From RFSX01 sp965230215 (GTDB lineage Bacteria; Bacteroidota; Bacteroidia; Chitinophagales; Saprospiraceae), in assembly GCA_965230215.1 (NCBI GenBank), contig CBDDKN010000002.1:682001-746000 (forward strand): a DNA stretch of 64,000 nucleotides. The letters run 5' to 3'. Shown here in pieces: positions 10,301 through 19,598 of the stretch (the stretch's first letter is position 1; the number at the start of each line of letters is the position of its first letter). The position numbers and the translations under genes were made by a program. Below the pieces are notes generated by a model. That model made no database searches. It worked only from the letters and a program-made list of their open reading frames with translations, and had not been told where the DNA came from.

Positions 10301-11554
10301 AAGGAAAAGTGTATCACCAATGCTGAAACGCTCTGGGTCAAACTCATCACCAATTGTTACAACATGCAGCTCTCCTACACCAGCTTCAGATAGAACTCTT
10401 GGTGCTGTAGGGCCCCTGAAGTAATCGGTTCCAATCAATGGAACTTCATCACAATAAGTAGGTGTACCACCGCAATCACATGAACCAGCAACAGTACCAT
10501 CAAGGGCATCCTGGTTGTAAGTATATGCTAGAGATCTACCCACATCACATCCAGAGTAATCATCATCAAAACACCCTAAATCAGGATCCACCCACATAGC
10601 AAAGTATGTTTCCTGGATGTCCGAAGATGCTCTGTTGATCAACTTGTATCTCTGGAAAGTCATATCATTGATCTCGTCATTGGTGGCATAAGCAAATGCC
10701 TGAACCTGAACTTCCATATTGATAGCTGTACCCATCGTCAAGGTGTGGGGGCCACCAGCATCGTTATAAATCCAGAAAGTCATTTCATCTGGTACCAATT
10801 CCTTGGCTTCAGCTCTTGTCGTAGGCTCACAACCTCTAATGTCAATAATTGGAAAATCCCCTTTCGTAGGATTATAGTTACCATCCTGATCTTCATCCCA
10901 GTAAGCACCAAGGCTACCAGCACCTGTATTAGGCAGGTCAAAACCGAAGTTTTCGAAGAAGAATGGATTTCCATTTCCTGGCCAATACTTTACATTATCA
11001 GAAATTTGATCTTCATCAAAAGGCTCACCAATGAAAGCCGCAGCTTCATAGTCTCTGATAGCTTCATTTACCTCACTACCAAGTACGTTAAAGAATCTAT
11101 CCCACTGCTGACAGATTGGAAGATCTGTTAAACCGGTTTCCGGATCCAGAGGACCAGGATAGAAATCCAAGTTACCACCATTACGATAATCCGTTGCAGC
11201 AACTTTTAGGTTTCCTGCAGGGTCAAGTCCTCCAAGCCATACAGCTCCAGCAAATAATGAAGAAACTTCATCAAGTCCAGAACCAATTGGTGGTGCAGGA
11301 ACGATGTATTTACCTTCACCAGCTCCCGGATCCCACCAAACATCACCACCTGTCAATAGACGGGCTCTAACGTTGTTGATGTTTTGATCCGTTTGCGCAT
11401 TGGCAGCGGTACAATCTTCACGAAGGTTAATGCTCGTGTTGGCATTAACATTGGCAGGTCTGCCCCTGTCCAATTTAGGGTTGATATGCGCGTCGACAGT
11501 TCCAGCTATAAACAAGCCTGCCGCAAACGCTATGATAGTCTTAAAATTCATCAT
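7355..11554 (-). CDS. Giant secreted protein with T9SS-type C-terminal domain
   Basis: The 1,399-residue protein begins with a signal peptide (MMNFKTIIAFAAGLFIAGTVDA). The body has long Asp/Asn/Gly-rich beta segments that I cannot assign to a catalytic family; several resemble fibronectin- or hydrolase-associated beta modules. Near the end, NVNVVPNPYYAYSAYE followed by IYSLDGKFIKQFSR and GIPIASGVYLIHV is a T9SS type A sorting domain. It is unusual in running on for about 18 residues after the last conserved strand. It lies 32 bp downstream of a TonB receptor and 44 bp upstream of a PorV/PorQ barrel, so the three genes look like one operon, possibly a surface capture or anchoring complex. Function unknown. 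Confidence 0.8.
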   Translation of the reverse strand: MMNFKTIIAFAAGLFIAGTVDAHINPKLDRGRPANVNANTSINLREDCTAANAQTDQNINNVRARLLTGGDVWWDPGAGEGKYIVPAPPIGSGLDEVSSLFAGAVWLGGLDPAGNLKVAATDYRNGGNLDFYPGPLDPETGLTDLPICQQWDRFFNVLGSEVNEAIRDYEAAAFIGEPFDEDQISDNVKYWPGNGNPFFFENFGFDLPNTGAGSLGAYWDEDQDGNYNPTKGDFPIIDIRGCEPTTRAEAKELVPDEMTFWIYNDAGGPHTLTMGTAINMEVQVQAFAYATNDEINDMTFQRYKLINRASSDIQETYFAMWVDPDLGCFDDDYSGCDVGRSLAYTYNQDALDGTVAGSCDCGGTPTYCDEVPLIGTDYFRGPTAPRVLSEAGVGELHVVTIGDEFDPERFSIGDTLFLLNQELGDLSPPDIRVQLGMSSFIYYNNGGVGSNPNQTNDPAMADEFYNYLRGIWRDGTPLTIGGTGFDVTGQNTETTRYAFTDAPDDQNGWSMAAEALPFGDRRTVQASGPFLLKPGARNELIIGVVWVPDVAHPFPDISRLQAADDIAQNLFDSCFDIIDGPDAPDICTIELDREIILVLSNDSIASNNKFEEYTELDILSNENIPEEDRTYEFEGYKIYQLFNSNVSPQELDNIESARLIRQVDVKNGVTTIYNWSSLPDPNPENNELIWTFNQEVDGADGGIEHTFRITDDAFSDGDPRLVNHKKYYFMVVAYGYNNYATFDPDNPTLTQRRPYLEGRGNIRVYEAVPRPIIYQGLNAEYGEGVPITRISGVGVGGNLLELEEGMHEAILDGTFDGALRYVQGAGPLEVKIYDPLGVKDGEFELQLLGDHVGGSTCAFDPGMEWILTELNTGEVIASEKTIDALNEQLIPQYGFSVSIEQSLDAGNTSVENNGALAATIEYDDPEGINWFNAVRDGGVGLPIPGFVSAIFNFLKTSATEVDEALDPNQRYSNLGQGYFYPFGLAAATPNLPTDQFQFYLTPAWKINNSHRLVRDNGIQRLNNVDIVMTSDKDKWSRCVVVETASEDYIFANGPSTIGGTDMFDLRQSPSINQNGEPDGDGVGMSWFPGYAIDVETGKRLNIFFGENSVFNQALVDDPNSGGAFEAIGEDMMFNPSDDLFAAGAVPAPGAASPLQVIMGGHHYIYVTRQEYDGCADLRERLDNPQLNTFDKIDALPAITWASMVIMPEGIEMPSYSEGAILNDVTIRLRVDNPYNLETFYNILNPRACNIVDGELPTYQFTIEGKEPVDLTPEEYSGALENVNVVPNPYYAYSAYEVNQFNTTVKITNLPDQSLVTIYSLDGKFIKQFSRDEMVPMKDGANPGVLSGQTNASIEWDLKNAAGIPIASGVYLIHVAAPQYGEERTIKWFGVNRKFDPSGL

Positions 11555-11586
11555 GTGTCTTTATCTATTTGATAAATCTGATTTCA

Positions 11587-14500
11587 TTAAAAATTGACAA
11601 TAGCACCAAGGAAAATCTGTCTTGGTCTAGTAAAAAATCCTGGTTGTGTTGTTCTCCAGTTATAGTGTGCAAGGAAACTTTGTAAAACAAAACCATCGTC
11701 TATAATCTGTTGTACTCTTTCCTGTCCAAATTGGTTAGTCAAATAACCTTCATCCTCAGGGTCATCAGATGCCTGATAGACACCGACTACGTTCTGGATG
11801 TTAAACAGGTTCTGAACTCTTAGATATACGTTGATTCCCATTGATCTTTGAGACTCTTCAGAGAACTTAACCTTGAAGTTCTTATCAACCTGAAGGTCAG
11901 CATTGAATTGCCAAGGCAATCTCGCACCGTTGATAGTCTCTCTTTGACTCGCATTCAATGGAGAAGTAACTGTCTTAAATGTAGAATATGGTCTACCAGA
12001 AACAGCAGTAATCAATAAGTTGATACCTGCATTTGCAAAGATGTCAGCATTTCCAATTCTTGGACCATTATAACTCTTACCACTGCCATATCTGTAATCG
12101 GCTACAGCTGTGATTCGGTGTCTCTCATCAAATGAAAGCGGAATAAGGTTTCTGATCTCTCCCCTTTGTAGCAAACCACCTGAAGAGTTGGCATCTGAAC
12201 CAGTTCCATCAGCAAACTGAAGTGTATATGTGGCATTCAATTCAAAGTTTCCTGTTCTTCTCAAATCATAATTGAAAGAGAAACCTTTAACAGTACCGAA
12301 ATCGATATTGGCATAAGTCTGGTACTGAGAAATAGGTGCAGGAACAAAAGTGATAATTCTCTGCTGGATCTGATCTCTAATTTCTTTGTAGTAAGCTGAT
12401 ACTTTGATCGCAGAAGAGTTAGAAATCTTTTGTTGGAAACCTACCTCATAATCAATAGTCTTCTGAGGTCTCAGATCAGGATTGTTAAAACCACCTGTGA
12501 AGCTTTCTACAAAGTAATAGTAGTTCAACGATGTTGCAATCGTGTTTGATGTTGGTCTTTCAACCAATACATCATAATGCGCAAAGAAACCTGCAGATTC
12601 AGAAATCGGGAATGAGAATGCCAATCTAGGCATAAGATTCAATTGTGGATCGTAATCTCTAAATGAACCATCTGGATCGTAATTCTCGTTTTTAAGATCT
12701 CTCTGCTCAGGATCCTCTACTACATAAGCCGGGAATACAAGACCACCACCGAAAAGCAAGTTTCCTTGAGTAGCCGTACCATCAGCTCTGAACCACTGAT
12801 CACCTACACGGTAACCCTGTACAGTTGTCGAGTTATCCCCAGTAACATATACTTTCGCCTCATCTGGAACTGAACTTGGTTTTTCCTGATCCGGATTGTT
12901 AGCGAAAAACTGATCAGCAGACTGTATTTCATTCAAGCTGAACTGATCTCTCAATACTCTTGTGTTTGCATCATAGTAATCCACACGAAGACCCAATCTG
13001 AAGATGATGTCTTTGTATGTGAATCTATCCTGAATATAACCAGCACCGTAAATTGGTTGCCATGGCGCTACATTCAGTGTTCTTCTTCCGTTCTCATCTC
13101 TTTCACTGAATACATCATTAAAGCTAACATTGCTGTTAGATTTATTTCCTAGATAATCATATCCGAAATAGTTGAGACCCAACTGTCTGAAGTTATTCAA
13201 CTCAGTTGGTGAAAACATATCAAGTCTAAGGTCATCTGGATTCAATCCATCAACATTTACAAAATCGATGAGGCTTTGTCCAGTAATTTGTTCTCTTACA
13301 TTTATGAAGAAGGTGTTCTCTCCAAACTCATCTGCATTATTCAAAGGTGCATAGGTGGTAAATTCAGCACCCAGCCCTCTGTCAAATATGGTTCCTACAG
13401 GATTGTTCGGATCAAGACCCTGCTCGATGTGTCTGTTAACCTGTGTTCTCATCAGGTTCCAAAGTGCCGTTGGGTTGATACTCCATTCTCTTCTGATACG
13501 TTGCTCATACATGAATCCAAACTGGATGTTGTGCTTACCTTTATCAGAACCACCTGGTACAAAATCAAAACCACTATCCACATTCACTGTGTAAGTTTCA
13601 CGCTCACCTTTTCTGAAGTTATTGTAAACTCTACCTACGTTACTATATAATGACCAACCTCCGTTAACAGCTGGCTCAAAGAAACCATTCACGTTATTGA
13701 TTCTGGCCAATACCGGATTATACTCTCCAGGAATGAATTCTCCATCAACCTGTTGGTAACCTGCATGTGCAAAGAACACATTATCGGCAACCTGAACATA
13801 TTGTCCTCTCCAGATTGAAGTATCAATCAAGTCGATCGCTGGAATCCACTCTCTTTCCTGATTACCCCAGTGACCATATCTGAAGATATTGTCCTGATGT
13901 ATCTGGTCTTCGTTGCTGTCGTTTCTCTTCTCATATCCAACCTGGATAGTGTAAGAGGCATTTCTGATAATAGACTCCTTTCTATCTTCTTCACTTCCGA
14001 ATCCCTGGTTGCCCAGTTTGTGACGGATTCTGAAACTGGATCTCAAACCAGACTGGTAGCCATAAGGGTTTCTAGTCCAGTTGTATAGCCCCCAAGCTCT
14101 GCTTGGTGTGAATTGGTTTTTACTGTCATAGTAAGTTCCAGAAAGGGATATATCTATATTTTTTGAAATTCTGGCATCTAGGTTTACACCGAAGTTGATG
14201 TCTCTATCTGCTTCATTAGGTCTTGCATCCAGTAGATTAACTCTGGCGTCACTGCCATCTGGCACCTGATCGGTTACAAACTCTGTTGAAGGCAACAATG
14301 TACCGTTAAGCAATCTTGTTGGCTCTGCTTCCAGATTAGCGATCAATGATTCACTGGCTCTGTATACACCAATAGCTGATGGGTTATCATCCTGGATATG
14401 TCTGAACTGACCAAAGGCTCTGAAACCCAGGATTGATTCTCCAAGACTGTCTCTAAGAATCGGACCACTGAAGTTGGCATTTATGAGGTTATAACCATAG

Positions 14501-15234
14501 GCATCAAGAAACTCACTTGTTTCAGCCTCGATACCTCCTGTAAATTTATTTGAAGGTCCTCTGGTCGTAATTGAAATGATACCACCTGTTACATCACCAT
14601 ATTTTGCAGCGATACCACCAGTGATGACCTGCATCTGCTCAATCTGAGCCTGTGGTACAAGGTTCTGAGCGTTACCTGCAGTAACACGAACTCCATCAAT
14701 GTAGTAATATGTAGAGTTTGTTCTTGATCCCCTAACTGAAATGCTACCATCATTACCCAATGAAACACCCGCTGATGTTGCAGCGATGGCACTCAGGTTC
14801 TTGGTAGGTAAGTTCTGGATACTCTCCGCTGTCAGGGCTTTACCCTGGGTGGTATTATCGAATTCCACCAGCGGAACTTCATATTCTATAATTTCAATAA
14901 CATCGAGGAGCTGGCTCTCTTCTTTCATGGCAACATTGACCATGTTAACCTTACCCGCTTTGGCGATAACTCCCTGAACTCTTTGAGTAGTCAATCCCAA
15001 AAAGCTCACTTCCAGATCATAGGTACCCGGATCGATATCTGAGAAGGAATAGTTCCCATCAAAATCTGATTCGACACCCTGCATCAGTACACCATTTTTG
15101 TACAATGCAATCGTGGCAAATAAGACTGCTTCTCCTGATGCTTCCTCAGTAATTTTTCCCTGGATAGAGGTCTGACCAAAGGCCATTCCAGCGAAAAGCA
15201 TGAACAGAGCGAAACAAGTAATGTTTTTGATCAT
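11587..15234 (-). CDS. TonB-dependent receptor with N-terminal carboxypeptidase-like domain
   Basis: After a signal peptide (MIKNITCFALFMLFAGMAFG) comes a carboxypeptidase-D regulatory-like beta domain (about residues 24-105), as in SusC-type receptors. The plug follows, with SIQNLPTKNLSAIAATSAGV and SVRGSRTNSTYYYIDGVRV, then a long 22-strand-like barrel ending in PRQIFLGAIVNF. Such receptors import large ligands across the outer membrane using TonB energy. No SusD partner is adjacent; the downstream genes encode a T9SS-secreted giant protein and a PorV/PorQ barrel. ATG at 15234 (1,215 residues) is preferred over TTG at 15255. The ligand is unknown. Confidence 0.92.
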   Translation of the reverse strand: MIKNITCFALFMLFAGMAFGQTSIQGKITEEASGEAVLFATIALYKNGVLMQGVESDFDGNYSFSDIDPGTYDLEVSFLGLTTQRVQGVIAKAGKVNMVNVAMKEESQLLDVIEIIEYEVPLVEFDNTTQGKALTAESIQNLPTKNLSAIAATSAGVSLGNDGSISVRGSRTNSTYYYIDGVRVTAGNAQNLVPQAQIEQMQVITGGIAAKYGDVTGGIISITTRGPSNKFTGGIEAETSEFLDAYGYNLINANFSGPILRDSLGESILGFRAFGQFRHIQDDNPSAIGVYRASESLIANLEAEPTRLLNGTLLPSTEFVTDQVPDGSDARVNLLDARPNEADRDINFGVNLDARISKNIDISLSGTYYDSKNQFTPSRAWGLYNWTRNPYGYQSGLRSSFRIRHKLGNQGFGSEEDRKESIIRNASYTIQVGYEKRNDSNEDQIHQDNIFRYGHWGNQEREWIPAIDLIDTSIWRGQYVQVADNVFFAHAGYQQVDGEFIPGEYNPVLARINNVNGFFEPAVNGGWSLYSNVGRVYNNFRKGERETYTVNVDSGFDFVPGGSDKGKHNIQFGFMYEQRIRREWSINPTALWNLMRTQVNRHIEQGLDPNNPVGTIFDRGLGAEFTTYAPLNNADEFGENTFFINVREQITGQSLIDFVNVDGLNPDDLRLDMFSPTELNNFRQLGLNYFGYDYLGNKSNSNVSFNDVFSERDENGRRTLNVAPWQPIYGAGYIQDRFTYKDIIFRLGLRVDYYDANTRVLRDQFSLNEIQSADQFFANNPDQEKPSSVPDEAKVYVTGDNSTTVQGYRVGDQWFRADGTATQGNLLFGGGLVFPAYVVEDPEQRDLKNENYDPDGSFRDYDPQLNLMPRLAFSFPISESAGFFAHYDVLVERPTSNTIATSLNYYYFVESFTGGFNNPDLRPQKTIDYEVGFQQKISNSSAIKVSAYYKEIRDQIQQRIITFVPAPISQYQTYANIDFGTVKGFSFNYDLRRTGNFELNATYTLQFADGTGSDANSSGGLLQRGEIRNLIPLSFDERHRITAVADYRYGSGKSYNGPRIGNADIFANAGINLLITAVSGRPYSTFKTVTSPLNASQRETINGARLPWQFNADLQVDKNFKVKFSEESQRSMGINVYLRVQNLFNIQNVVGVYQASDDPEDEGYLTNQFGQERVQQIIDDGFVLQSFLAHYNWRTTQPGFFTRPRQIFLGAIVNF

Positions 15235-15351
15235 TTTTTCATATTTGATTTTCAATAAAGAAGTTGGCTTGATTGAAGCTCACAATGTTAAGAAATATTT
15301 AAAGCCTCTCATAATTTAATTTTGATGAAGTCTTTCTTTAGACATTGGGTT

Positions 15352-16287
15352 TCAAAATTCATCTCGAAGCTTAGCCAGCATAACTTCTGAAATCCTCAAT
15401 AAGGATTCATGGGTCCATCCTGCAACATGTGGGCTCAATACAGTATTTTCCATTTGATAAAGCCTGTCATACAACAGTTTTTCATCGTCCTGGAAGGTTT
15501 CAGTTTTTTCATTTTCAAATACATCCAGACAAGCTCCTGACAATTGCTTGCTTTCAAGCGCATCTACAAGAGAATTGGTATCCACAACAGCACCTCTGGA
15601 TGTGTTGATTAGTATCATAGAGTTTTTGCAATTCTGAAAAAAATTCGAATCCGCCATGTATCTGGTTTCATCTGTTAGCTGGACATGAAAGCTAATTATG
15701 TCAGCATTTGAGACCAAATAATCAAAATCTACCTTTTGCACATTTCGATAGGATGACGGTAGATCATAAACATAGGGATCATAGTACATCATTCCAAGTC
15801 CCCAACATGACAGTTTGCGCGCTAGAGCTCTCCCTGTGTTTCCCATGCCGACAATACCAAGCTTTTTGCCTTGAATTTCCATTCCTCTATTCGATTCTCT
15901 ACTCCAAGTAGATGATCTCACTTGCCTATCTGATCTGATGATATTATTGGTAAGGCATAATAACATGCCGATGGCATGTTCAGCCACTGCATCACAATTG
16001 CCTTCAGGTGTGTTGATAACCTTGATGCCCCTTGATTCTGCAGCTTCGAGATCTATTATATCCAAGCCAGATCCAAGGCGTGCAATAAACTCCAGATTTT
16101 TACCAAGTGCGATTCTTTCAGCATTCATTCGGGACTTAGTATTGATCACAATACCATATAGTTCAGGAAGAATTTCATGTAATTGCTCAGGAGGGAAATG
16201 CCTGTCATATTCTACGACATAACCTAATTTCTGAAGTCCCTCAACCAGATTGGGATGCACATAGTCGGTGATCAAAACCTTCTTCAT
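15352..16287 (-). CDS. D-isomer-specific 2-hydroxyacid dehydrogenase (SerA-like)
   Basis: A 311-residue cytoplasmic NAD-dependent dehydrogenase. The Rossmann motif is GMGNTG at 147-152 with an acidic residue at D170. The catalytic set is present: R231 (NTSRG), E260 (DVFENE) and H287 (SPHVAGW). It lacks an ACT regulatory domain, so it is a short form. It could be a phosphoglycerate dehydrogenase or another 2-hydroxyacid reductase; sequence alone does not decide. It is not obviously in an operon with its neighbours. Confidence 0.9.
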   Translation of the reverse strand: MKKVLITDYVHPNLVEGLQKLGYVVEYDRHFPPEQLHEILPELYGIVINTKSRMNAERIALGKNLEFIARLGSGLDIIDLEAAESRGIKVINTPEGNCDAVAEHAIGMLLCLTNNIIRSDRQVRSSTWSRESNRGMEIQGKKLGIVGMGNTGRALARKLSCWGLGMMYYDPYVYDLPSSYRNVQKVDFDYLVSNADIISFHVQLTDETRYMADSNFFQNCKNSMILINTSRGAVVDTNSLVDALESKQLSGACLDVFENEKTETFQDDEKLLYDRLYQMENTVLSPHVAGWTHESLLRISEVMLAKLRDEF

Positions 16288-16503
16288 TTGGTAAATTTAC
16301 TAGGAAAGATGCTATTTGATACGAGGAAAATGTGAAGGATTCCTTCCTCCTCATAAACAAATTGCATTCAGTCTGAACCAAAAGGCCTCAAAAATCATAT
16401 TAAGTACGTTATATTTCAGTGTAGTAAGCTTATATGACATCTTTATTTTGAATTTGGTTTTGAGATATAATTAAGCGTTCTTTATATTATAAAAATATTT
16501 AAT

Positions 16504-17415
16504 ATGTTTAGAAGATACTTTGCGGGTTTGCTTTCCGGTGTGGCCATAATGCTGTGCCTTTACAGTCTTCCAATCAGTGCAGATAATGATCTTGAAGTAG
16601 CAGAAAAAATGGTGGCAAACTTACCTCAGGTTGTCGAACCGGTAGATCTGGACAAATCATACACCTTCGCCGGCGAAAAAATGCCTGAAAATTTTGACAC
16701 CCGCGAACGTCTTGACAGAGAGTTATTGGTTAATGCTTACTGGCAGTCTTCTACCCTTCTAAATATTAAAGCGGCCGAAAGGTATTTTCCAACGATAGAA
16801 AAAATTCTAAAGGAAGAAGGTGTGCCTGATGATTTTAAGTATTTGGCCGTAGCCGAAAGCAGCCTTCGTCATGTAAGCTCACCTGCCCAGGCAAAGGGAT
16901 TCTGGCAGTTTAGAAAATTGGCAGCAAAAGAGTTTGATCTTGAAGTAAACAGCGAAGTAGATGAAAGATATCACACTGAGAAATCCACAAGAGCCGCCTG
17001 TAAATACATCAAGAAATTAAGAGACCGATTTGGTTCATGGACCAATGCCGCAGCTGCCTATAATGTTGGACCGGGTAATTTCAGCAAGATCCTTAGGGAA
17101 CAAAAAGAGGAAAGCTACTATGATCTCAATGTGAATCAGGAAACAAGCCGTTATGTGTTTCGACTTATTGCTATTAAGGAAATAATGAAGAATCCAGAGA
17201 AATATGGATTTTACATTAGCCGGGAAGACACCTATGATGCCCTAAGCAATTATTATGAAGTTCAAATAGACAGCTCCGTCGCCAGTTGGGGTGATTTCGC
17301 GAAGGAACACAACACCAGCTACCGAATGCTTAAGATTTATAACCCTTGGTTGAGAGATAACAAATTGACTGTTATCAAAAACAAGTATACTGTTAAAGTA
17401 CCCAAGTTGATTTAA
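16504..17415 (+). CDS. Lytic transglycosylase (SLT domain), MltD-like
   Basis: The 303-residue exported protein has an N-terminal hydrophobic signal and an SLT domain at about 95-215. Catalytic E118 lies in AVAESSLR, followed by the family motifs GFWQF (132-136) and AAAYNVGPGN (183-192). Such enzymes cleave the MurNAc-GlcNAc bond of peptidoglycan and form 1,6-anhydroMurNAc ends. The C-terminal 50 residues (WGDFAKEHNTSYRMLKIYNP) look like a single divergent LysM-type glycan-binding unit. Confidence 0.92.
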   Translation: MFRRYFAGLLSGVAIMLCLYSLPISADNDLEVAEKMVANLPQVVEPVDLDKSYTFAGEKMPENFDTRERLDRELLVNAYWQSSTLLNIKAAERYFPTIEKILKEEGVPDDFKYLAVAESSLRHVSSPAQAKGFWQFRKLAAKEFDLEVNSEVDERYHTEKSTRAACKYIKKLRDRFGSWTNAAAAYNVGPGNFSKILREQKEESYYDLNVNQETSRYVFRLIAIKEIMKNPEKYGFYISREDTYDALSNYYEVQIDSSVASWGDFAKEHNTSYRMLKIYNPWLRDNKLTVIKNKYTVKVPKLI

Positions 17416-17439
17416 CATCAATTCAATCCTGAATTAGAC

Positions 17440-17447
17440 TATCTTTG
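17440..17447 (+). promoter_or_regulatory. Putative -7 box for the hemJ operon
   Basis: TATCTTTG matches TAnnTTTG and lies 30 bp before the hemJ ATG. No good -33 element is seen at standard spacing. Confidence 0.35.
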
Positions 17448-17477
17448 ATTTAAGATAAATCAACCAACAATATCAGG

Positions 17478-18032
17478 ATGAATTACTTACTATTTAAAAG
17501 CATACATCTCGTATCCATGGTCGCTTGGTTTGCGGGATTGTTCTACCTCGTCAGACTCTTTGTCTACCATTCAGAGGCAATCCAGATGGAAGATTCCAAA
17601 CGTGCTATTCTTACTGAGCAGTATCATATTATGGAGACAAGGTTATACCGCATTATCTGTAATCCTGCCATGATACTTACTTGGGTTTTTGGTCTGTTAA
17701 TGCTATACAATAATGGTCTTTCCTGGCTTTCAGAAAATCCATGGATGCATGTCAAATTAACAATGGTTTTCCTGCTAACTGGCTATCACCATTTTTCACC
17801 CAGGATGATCCGCTCACTAAAGGAAGGAAAGAGTCCCATGTCTGCTTTCCGCTTCAGGTTGTATAATGAAGTTCCTACCATATTCTTATTGGGCATAATC
17901 GTCCTTGCAGTATATAAGAATCTCTCAAACTTTGCTTATGTCTTCGGTGGATTAATACTCTTCGCAATCGTCCTTTTTATATTCGCGAGACTCTATAAAA
18001 AACAAAGAAATAAATCAATCAACCCGTCTTAA
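17478..18032 (+). CDS. hemJ: Protoporphyrinogen IX oxidase HemJ
   Basis: HemJ is the membrane-embedded, b-haem-containing enzyme that oxidises protoporphyrinogen IX in bacteria lacking HemG and HemY. The 184-residue protein has four hydrophobic segments. It has the conserved N-terminal histidine (H10 in KSIHLVSMVAWFAGLFY) and the WMHVKLTMVFLLTGYHH motif in the third helix. It heads a rightward run of genes that also contains hemB, consistent with haem biosynthesis. A generic CopD-like fold is the only alternative and is less likely. Confidence 0.9.
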   Translation: MNYLLFKSIHLVSMVAWFAGLFYLVRLFVYHSEAIQMEDSKRAILTEQYHIMETRLYRIICNPAMILTWVFGLLMLYNNGLSWLSENPWMHVKLTMVFLLTGYHHFSPRMIRSLKEGKSPMSAFRFRLYNEVPTIFLLGIIVLAVYKNLSNFAYVFGGLILFAIVLFIFARLYKKQRNKSINPS

Positions 18033-18044
18033 ATTCAAAACAAA

Positions 18045-19061
18045 ATGAACAAATACTTAAAAATCCTCATCGCCATACTTGTCAGTTTACTCGTCCTGAT
18101 AATTTTGGTTTCCTACTTCGCACCAAAGCAACTGATTGTTAAGGAATCAATTAAGATAGAGGCTCCAGCAGTAATCACTTATAACCTTGTAAATGATTAC
18201 AGCAAGTGGCCGCTCTGGTCCCCATGGGAAAAGCTGGATACCAATATCGTACACAGCTATACTGATAAATCCTATGGCGTGGGAGCCAAATGGTCATGGA
18301 AGGGCAATGAAAAAGTAGGTGAAGGATCACAAACCATCTTGGCTTCAGAAGAGAGCAAATCCATCAAAATGTCATTGGAATTTAATGGCGTTGACGGCGA
18401 GGCAATAAGTAATTGGACTTTTAACGAAAGTGATAATACTACCGAAGTGAGTTGGGATTTTGAAAGCCCGGAAACACCATTTTTCTTCAAAGCCTTCAAT
18501 CTTCTGATGAAAGGGGCGCTAACCGATAGCTACAAGGAAGGTCTGAATAATCTCAAAAAGATAAGTGAGGAAAGATATAATGAGAAGATATATAGAGGAA
18601 TGAAGATTGAGGAAGTTCAGCCTGATGAAAAATATTTCATAATCAGAAGGCAGGAAGTCTCATTTGAAGACATGCAACAATTCTATGCACAGAATCTTGG
18701 TGCTCTCTTCGCAAGAGTTCAAACCGCTGGTCTTGAAATGCAAGGCATGCCTTGCGGCCTGTATTACAAATGGGATGAGTTACGAGGTGTCACTGATATG
18801 GCAGCAGGCATTCCTTTGGCAGAAGCCGCCGATTTCGATGATTATGATTCATTGACCATACCGTCAGGTCGTGCCATACAAATTGATTATTATGGAGACT
18901 ATGAAGGCCTCGCAGAACCGCATACAGCGATTGATGAATACATGAAAGACTATGGTCTACTCAACAATCCGCCAATGATCGAAGAGTACTTAACTGATCC
19001 AGGTGAAGAAAGCGATCCCAGCAAGTGGTTAACGAGGATCCTGTATTATATACAGGAATAA
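18045..19061 (+). CDS. SRPBCC-fold protein with C-terminal GyrI-like domain, membrane-anchored
   Basis: The 338-residue protein has an N-terminal membrane helix (about 7-26). A START/SRPBCC ligand-binding domain follows (about 33-170; note YSKWPLWSPWEKL and SWDFESPETPFFFKAF). The C-terminal part (about 185-338) resembles the GyrI/effector-binding fold, with MPCGLYYKWDE and GRAIQIDYYGDYEGL. Both folds bind small hydrophobic ligands; the ligand here is unknown. It lies 12 bp after hemJ and is probably co-transcribed. Confidence 0.8.
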   Translation: MNKYLKILIAILVSLLVLIILVSYFAPKQLIVKESIKIEAPAVITYNLVNDYSKWPLWSPWEKLDTNIVHSYTDKSYGVGAKWSWKGNEKVGEGSQTILASEESKSIKMSLEFNGVDGEAISNWTFNESDNTTEVSWDFESPETPFFFKAFNLLMKGALTDSYKEGLNNLKKISEERYNEKIYRGMKIEEVQPDEKYFIIRRQEVSFEDMQQFYAQNLGALFARVQTAGLEMQGMPCGLYYKWDELRGVTDMAAGIPLAEAADFDDYDSLTIPSGRAIQIDYYGDYEGLAEPHTAIDEYMKDYGLLNNPPMIEEYLTDPGEESDPSKWLTRILYYIQE

Positions 19062-19097
19062 AAAACTCTTGATATCTATAAGATGTTGTTATAACAA

Positions 19098-19598
19098 ATG
19101 ACAGGCATAATAACTTACATAGTCAGCTTATTGCTAGGAGTCACTGCACATGATTTTCATGTCAGTAAAAGTGAGATTCATTATCGTTCTGATGAACAAG
19201 CTGTCCAGATATCAATAAACCTGTTTATCGATGATTTAGAATTGGCATTACAGTCTTACAGTGGAGAAGAATTAAAGTTATTCTCCAAATACGAATATGC
19301 TTCAGCAGATTCATTGATCTCGCTATATCTGTCTGATCACTTTGTTCTAGAGATCAACGGCCTGACTTCACCAGCCCAATACCTGGGAAAAGAAATCAGT
19401 GATGACCTAATGGCTTCCTGGTGCTATCTTGAAATTACAAACCTTGAGCAAGTGCAGTCTATGTCGATCAACAATACAATTTTCTACAAAGAGTTTGATG
19501 ATCAAAAAAACATCGTCAACTTTAAAAAGGACCGCAAGTCTGTTGCATTCCACATACTCGATGAAAATGAACCAAATAAGGAAGTAAACTTTGAATAA
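19098..19598 (+). CDS. DUF6702 family protein
   Basis: A 166-residue protein with an N-terminal hydrophobic segment and then HDFHVSKSEIHYRSDEQAVQ, typical of DUF6702, a small exported beta protein family frequent in Bacteroidota. The second half has a WCYLEITNLEQ strand and a conserved short C-terminal helix. The function is not established. Its last codons overlap the yidD start by 8 bp, which supports an operon. Confidence 0.7.
   Translation: MTGIITYIVSLLLGVTAHDFHVSKSEIHYRSDEQAVQISINLFIDDLELALQSYSGEELKLFSKYEYASADSLISLYLSDHFVLEINGLTSPAQYLGKEISDDLMASWCYLEITNLEQVQSMSINNTIFYKEFDDQKNIVNFKKDRKSVAFHILDENEPNKEVNFE

Noticed and set aside
15235..15255. Longer TonB receptor start at TTG
   Set aside because: The ATG at 15234 gives a cleaner signal peptide, so the extra seven residues are unlikely.
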